A stretch of DNA of 9,776 nucleotides from assembly GCA_913061385.1 (NCBI GenBank), contig CAJXTM010000074.1, positions 1 to 9,776 on the forward strand. Reading direction: 5' to 3'. The notes beneath the pieces were generated by a model. It did not search any database, was not told where the DNA came from, and saw only the letters and a program-made list of their open reading frames with translations. Position numbers and translations under genes: made by a program. Below, in pieces: positions 7,966 through 9,776 of the stretch (positions are counted from its first letter, which is position 1; each line of letters starts with the position of its first letter). This DNA comes from an uncultured Rhodopirellula sp. Lineage in GTDB: Bacteria; Planctomycetota; Planctomycetia; Pirellulales; Pirellulaceae.

Positions 7966-7981
7966 CGTGATGTGTGTCACG
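7966..7981. promoter_or_regulatory. CRP/FNR-like palindrome, candidate operator
   Basis: CGTGA-TGTGTG-TCACG is a perfect 5+6+5 inverted repeat. Its core GTGA-N6-TCAC equals the classical binding core of CRP-family regulators. It lies 94 bp after the sulfatase stop and about 210 bp before the ATG of the next gene, far upstream of the -10 candidate. That distance is workable only for a remote or separate promoter. Function is inferred from the motif alone. Confidence 0.3.
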
Positions 7982-8124
7982 GGATGCTGGCCGGCCTCGT
8001 GCTTTTGAGTTGCCAGAGAGGTGTTTTCGAGTTTTGCTACGTTGGGGGGCGTTAACTCATTGTGATTCTTGGAATTTATAAGATGTTTTCGATTGCGGCA
8101 GTTCATCGATTGACCGCTGCTGTC

Positions 8125-8130
8125 TATACT
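8125..8130 (+). promoter_or_regulatory. Possible -10 promoter box (TATACT)
   Basis: TATACT differs from TATAAT at one base and has TG shortly upstream. The -35 position at 17-bp spacing is TTCATC (8102-8107), which is weak. Transcription would start near 8137, giving a leader of about 55 bases for the gene at 8192. Confidence 0.3.
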
Positions 8131-8180
8131 AGTGGAGGTGCGGGGATTCCTCTTTTTCCGCCGGTAACTCCGATATGACG

Positions 8181-8186
8181 AGGAGG
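8181..8186 (+). promoter_or_regulatory. Consensus Shine-Dalgarno AGGAGG
   Basis: AGGAGG sits 5 bases before the ATG at 8192. It is the strongest ribosome site in the window and fixes the start of the downstream gene. Confidence 0.85.
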
Positions 8187-8191
8187 ATTCG

Positions 8192-8935
8192 ATGAGTGAA
8201 TACGGCGCTTTCAGTGATGACTATTACGTCAACATGAATCTTTCCACAGAGATGGAGTTGCCACAGAGCCGTGAGGCCGTTCTCCATTATTTTGAACAAG
8301 TGAGGCGTCGCTACCCAAAGATGCAGAACTTTTACTCACGAGAAAAAGGTGAGTATGTTCTGGAAGAGGAAAAAGATGCCGGGGCTTACCGCTGGGCATC
8401 GGTCGAGGGAAAACGTGTTAATGCAGGGGTCGTGAACCCCGAATCCTTCGATTCCGCACTTGAGCAGCACCGGACCGTGCTTGAGCTGATCCCATTTGAG
8501 TTGTCCATCAGCCCACTTGATTGCGAGTCGCTGAGCGTGATGCTGGGATTTGATTTCGCGTACCGAGGCAATCACAACGAGATTCTAGCCGAGGCGATTG
8601 GGGTTGCGCCCGGATTGGAACGTTTTACCGCAGTTCCCTACGGCAAGCTGCTGTCTCATGAGCCAGCGATCCAGTTCTCTTTGGATGAGGATTGTCGCAC
8701 GCAATGTCGTGTTAGTTTTGAGACTCGTACCAGCGCCTATCAGGTCCGCAACGGCGAGTACACCGAGGATCAGATCAGCGTCTACTTGACAGTACGCAGG
8801 TATGACAGCTTGGGGCCCAATGAGAATTACGCTTCTGAGTTTGATCGCTTAGCAGGGCTCTGCCGAGATCTGGTTGACGAGTATCTCATCACCAGTGTGC
8901 TTCGCCCTCTCCAGGAAGCAATCTCGTTGCGATAA
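8192..8935 (+). CDS. Conserved soluble protein of unknown function, planctomycete-type
   Basis: I cannot assign a function. The product is 247 residues, with no signal peptide or membrane segment, and looks acidic overall (many Asp and Glu). It begins MSEYGAFSDDYYVNMNL and carries a basic aromatic patch (RRRYPKMQNFYSREKGEY, residues 38-55), then SPLDCESLSVMLGFDFAYRGNHNE (split around 107-130), a strand-rich middle (CRVSFETRTSAYQVRNGEY) and a helical end (DRLAGLCRDLVDEYLITSVL). From memory, closely similar proteins occur across planctomycetes as 'conserved hypothetical', with MSEYGAFSDDYYVNMNL as the most constant part; I have no database result. The start is fixed by a consensus AGGAGG. It stands alone, 319 bp from the sulfatase, and converges with larC. 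The strong ribosome site suggests good expression. The product is probably cytosolic. Confidence 0.85.
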   Translation: MSEYGAFSDDYYVNMNLSTEMELPQSREAVLHYFEQVRRRYPKMQNFYSREKGEYVLEEEKDAGAYRWASVEGKRVNAGVVNPESFDSALEQHRTVLELIPFELSISPLDCESLSVMLGFDFAYRGNHNEILAEAIGVAPGLERFTAVPYGKLLSHEPAIQFSLDEDCRTQCRVSFETRTSAYQVRNGEYTEDQISVYLTVRRYDSLGPNENYASEFDRLAGLCRDLVDEYLITSVLRPLQEAISLR

Positions 8936-8940
8936 GACGG

Positions 8941-8991
8941 CTCAGGCGGGGTACGCGACACTAAACCCACTCACGCGGGGTATGCGTCACT
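8941..8991. repeat. Pair of 22-bp direct repeats at a convergent gene junction
   Basis: Copy 1 is 8941-8962 and copy 2 is 8970-8991, with 3 mismatches in 22 positions and a 29-bp period. The cores are GCGGGGTACGCGACACT (8946-8962) and GCGGGGTATGCGTCACT (8975-8991). Copy 2 runs over the larC stop codon (8987-8989 on the minus strand). The units are not palindromic, and no third copy was seen in this window. Confidence 0.9.
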
Positions 8992-9727
8992 GGTTGGCAT
9001 AGGCAGCCAGTGCGGCACGACGGATTTCAGTCGCGGTGGTCTGGCTGGACGTGGCGATGTTTCTTGCATCGTCATCTTCGATTGTGAATCGGCGATTCCC
9101 GTTTGGTAATTCGATGACTTTACCGCGGACGGGGCCATATTCTGTGTCCACCACAGTGGCTTCACGTCGTAGTTTGTGGCGATCAACTTGATGCCGGCGG
9201 ATACCGATCGCGGTCGAGTGTTCAAAGATGATGTTCTCTAGTAATGATGCCCGGTTGCTCGTTGTCATGGCCGTTAGCGTCACACCCGCACGTCCCTTCT
9301 TCATGGTGCAAGGTGTCTGGAACACGTCCAATGCTCCAGCCGACATCAGGCGAGTAGCACAGTCAGCCAGTTGTTCTGGTGTGGAGTCGTCGATATTTGA
9401 TTCCAGGATGACGACATGGTCAGATTCGATTTTATTTGTCAGACCGACGGGTTGGTCGTCGGACTCACCGAGGATGACCCGCAGTACATTCGCCTGGACT
9501 TCCAGATCCATGGTGCCGGCTCCGTAGCCAACGGCCGTCATTGTCATGGATGGCAACGGGCCGAAGCTCGTGGCGCAGGCTTTCAGGATGGCTGCTCCGG
9601 TCGGTGTGGTCAGTTCCGCTCTGATATCCGATGTGACGACCGGAATTCCTTTCAGCAACTCGGCGGTGGCAGGTGCGGGGATCGAGACCCGTCCGTGTGC
9701 AATTGTGATCTCTCCGGTGCCTGTGGG
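8987..9727 (-). CDS. larC: LarC, nickel-pincer cofactor biosynthesis protein (C-terminal part, 5'-truncated)
   Basis: LarC inserts nickel, with CTP, into the pyridinium bis-thiocarboxylate pincer made by LarB and LarE. This yields the nickel-pincer cofactor of lactate racemase (LarA) and related enzymes, in the cytoplasm. The visible 246 residues are the C-terminal 60% or so of a family member of about 400. Landmarks in order are AHGRVSIPAPATAELLKG (residues 10-27; family HGxxPVPAPAT, here with Ser for the first Pro), ELTTPTGAAIL, AVGYGAGTMDLEVQANVLRVILGE, NIDDSTPEQL, GALDVFQTPCTMKKGRAGVTLT, and STAIGIRRHQVDRHKLRRE. The gene is one continuous frame across the region where some Lactobacillus homologues need a programmed frameshift between larC1 and larC2. 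The start lies off the contig; the MYKRQ beginning of the predicted protein is adapter. It converges with the gene at 8192, leaving 51 bp between stops. No larA, larB or larE is visible, so its partner enzyme is unknown. Confidence 0.92.
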   Translation of the reverse strand, partial: PTGTGEITIAHGRVSIPAPATAELLKGIPVVTSDIRAELTTPTGAAILKACATSFGPLPSMTMTAVGYGAGTMDLEVQANVLRVILGESDDQPVGLTNKIESDHVVILESNIDDSTPEQLADCATRLMSAGALDVFQTPCTMKKGRAGVTLTAMTTSNRASLLENIIFEHSTAIGIRRHQVDRHKLRREATVVDTEYGPVRGKVIELPNGNRRFTIEDDDARNIATSSQTTATEIRRAALAAYANQ

Positions 9728-9776
9728 CTGTCTCTTATACACATCTGACGCTGCCGACGACTCCTTACGTGTAGAT
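9728..9776 (-). other. Nextera sequencing adapter (artificial sequence)
   Basis: This is the reverse complement of the adapter at the left end: mosaic end CTGTCTCTTATACACATCT at 9728-9746, then the read-1 primer part, the index CTCCTTAC (GTAAGGAG reversed) and GTGTAGAT from the P5 arm. It is not genomic. The biological insert stops at 9727, inside larC. Confidence 0.98.

Larger units (their letters stand above)
7873..8191. other. Intergenic region, 319 bp
   Basis: No convincing gene is seen here; the open frame at 7906-8106 on the minus strand has no ribosome site and no recognisable motif. The region holds a CRP/FNR-like palindrome at 7966-7981, a possible -10 box at 8125-8130 and a strong Shine-Dalgarno at 8181-8186. 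The octamer GCTGAGTG is repeated at 7885 and 7919. I see no clear terminator with a T-run after the sulfatase. Confidence 0.7.

Noticed and set aside
7906..8106. 66-codon minus-strand frame in the sulfatase downstream gap.
   Set aside because: No ribosome site, no recognisable motif and a biased composition; it may be a chance frame.
8175..8195. Six-codon upstream mini-frame (ATG ACG AGG AGG ATT CGA TGA) overlapping the start at 8192.
   Set aside because: Its two AGG codons are the Shine-Dalgarno of the main gene and it has no ribosome site of its own; translational control is possible but unsupported.
9228..9748. Plus-strand frames opposite larC, one ending in SLIHI.
   Set aside because: They are antisense to a clear LarC coding sequence and one runs into adapter.

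Overview
The window is an assembled fragment, very probably from a planctomycete or close PVC-group bacterium. The evidence is convergent rather than decisive: a UvrA with the 'SPLGNTPSSNP' loop, a long C-terminal extension and signs of an upstream fused copy; a eukaryote-type Ser/Thr kinase with a DWG instead of a DFG motif; an exported sulfatase; and a soluble protein I remember only from planctomycetes. GC content looks moderate. No tRNA, rRNA, CRISPR array or insertion sequence is visible.

Both ends are artificial. Bases 1-47 and 9728-9776 are untrimmed Nextera (Tn5 mosaic end plus i5) adapter, in inverted orientation. The biological insert is therefore 48-9727, and the genes at both ends are cut by the assembly boundary, not by biology.

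Layout: (1) 48-3851 (+), uvrA, 5' end missing: a complete two-ATPase UvrA unit preceded by what looks like the tail of another UvrA unit and followed by a roughly 270-residue extension with two low-complexity repeats and a tryptophan-rich terminal domain. (2) 4059-6182 (+), a cytosolic Ser/Thr kinase with a TPR-like segment and two PAS domains, starting at TTG. (3) 6370-7872 (+), an exported formylglycine-type sulfatase. (4) 7873-8191, a gap with a CRP-like palindrome and a possible promoter. (5) 8192-8935 (+), a soluble conserved protein of unknown function behind a consensus Shine-Dalgarno. (6) 8936-8991, a short convergent junction with a near-perfect 22-bp direct repeat. (7) 8987-9727 (-), the C-terminal part of larC (nickel-pincer cofactor synthesis), 5' end missing.

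The genes do not form an obvious operon or defence island. The three upstream genes share a strand but are about 190-210 bp apart, so each may be transcribed separately; their functions (DNA repair, signalling, sulfated-glycan breakdown) are unrelated. The points most worth following up are the extended, apparently tandem UvrA, the kinase-PAS-PAS architecture without a separate output domain, the altered active-site positions in the sulfatase, and the paired repeat at the larC 3' end.
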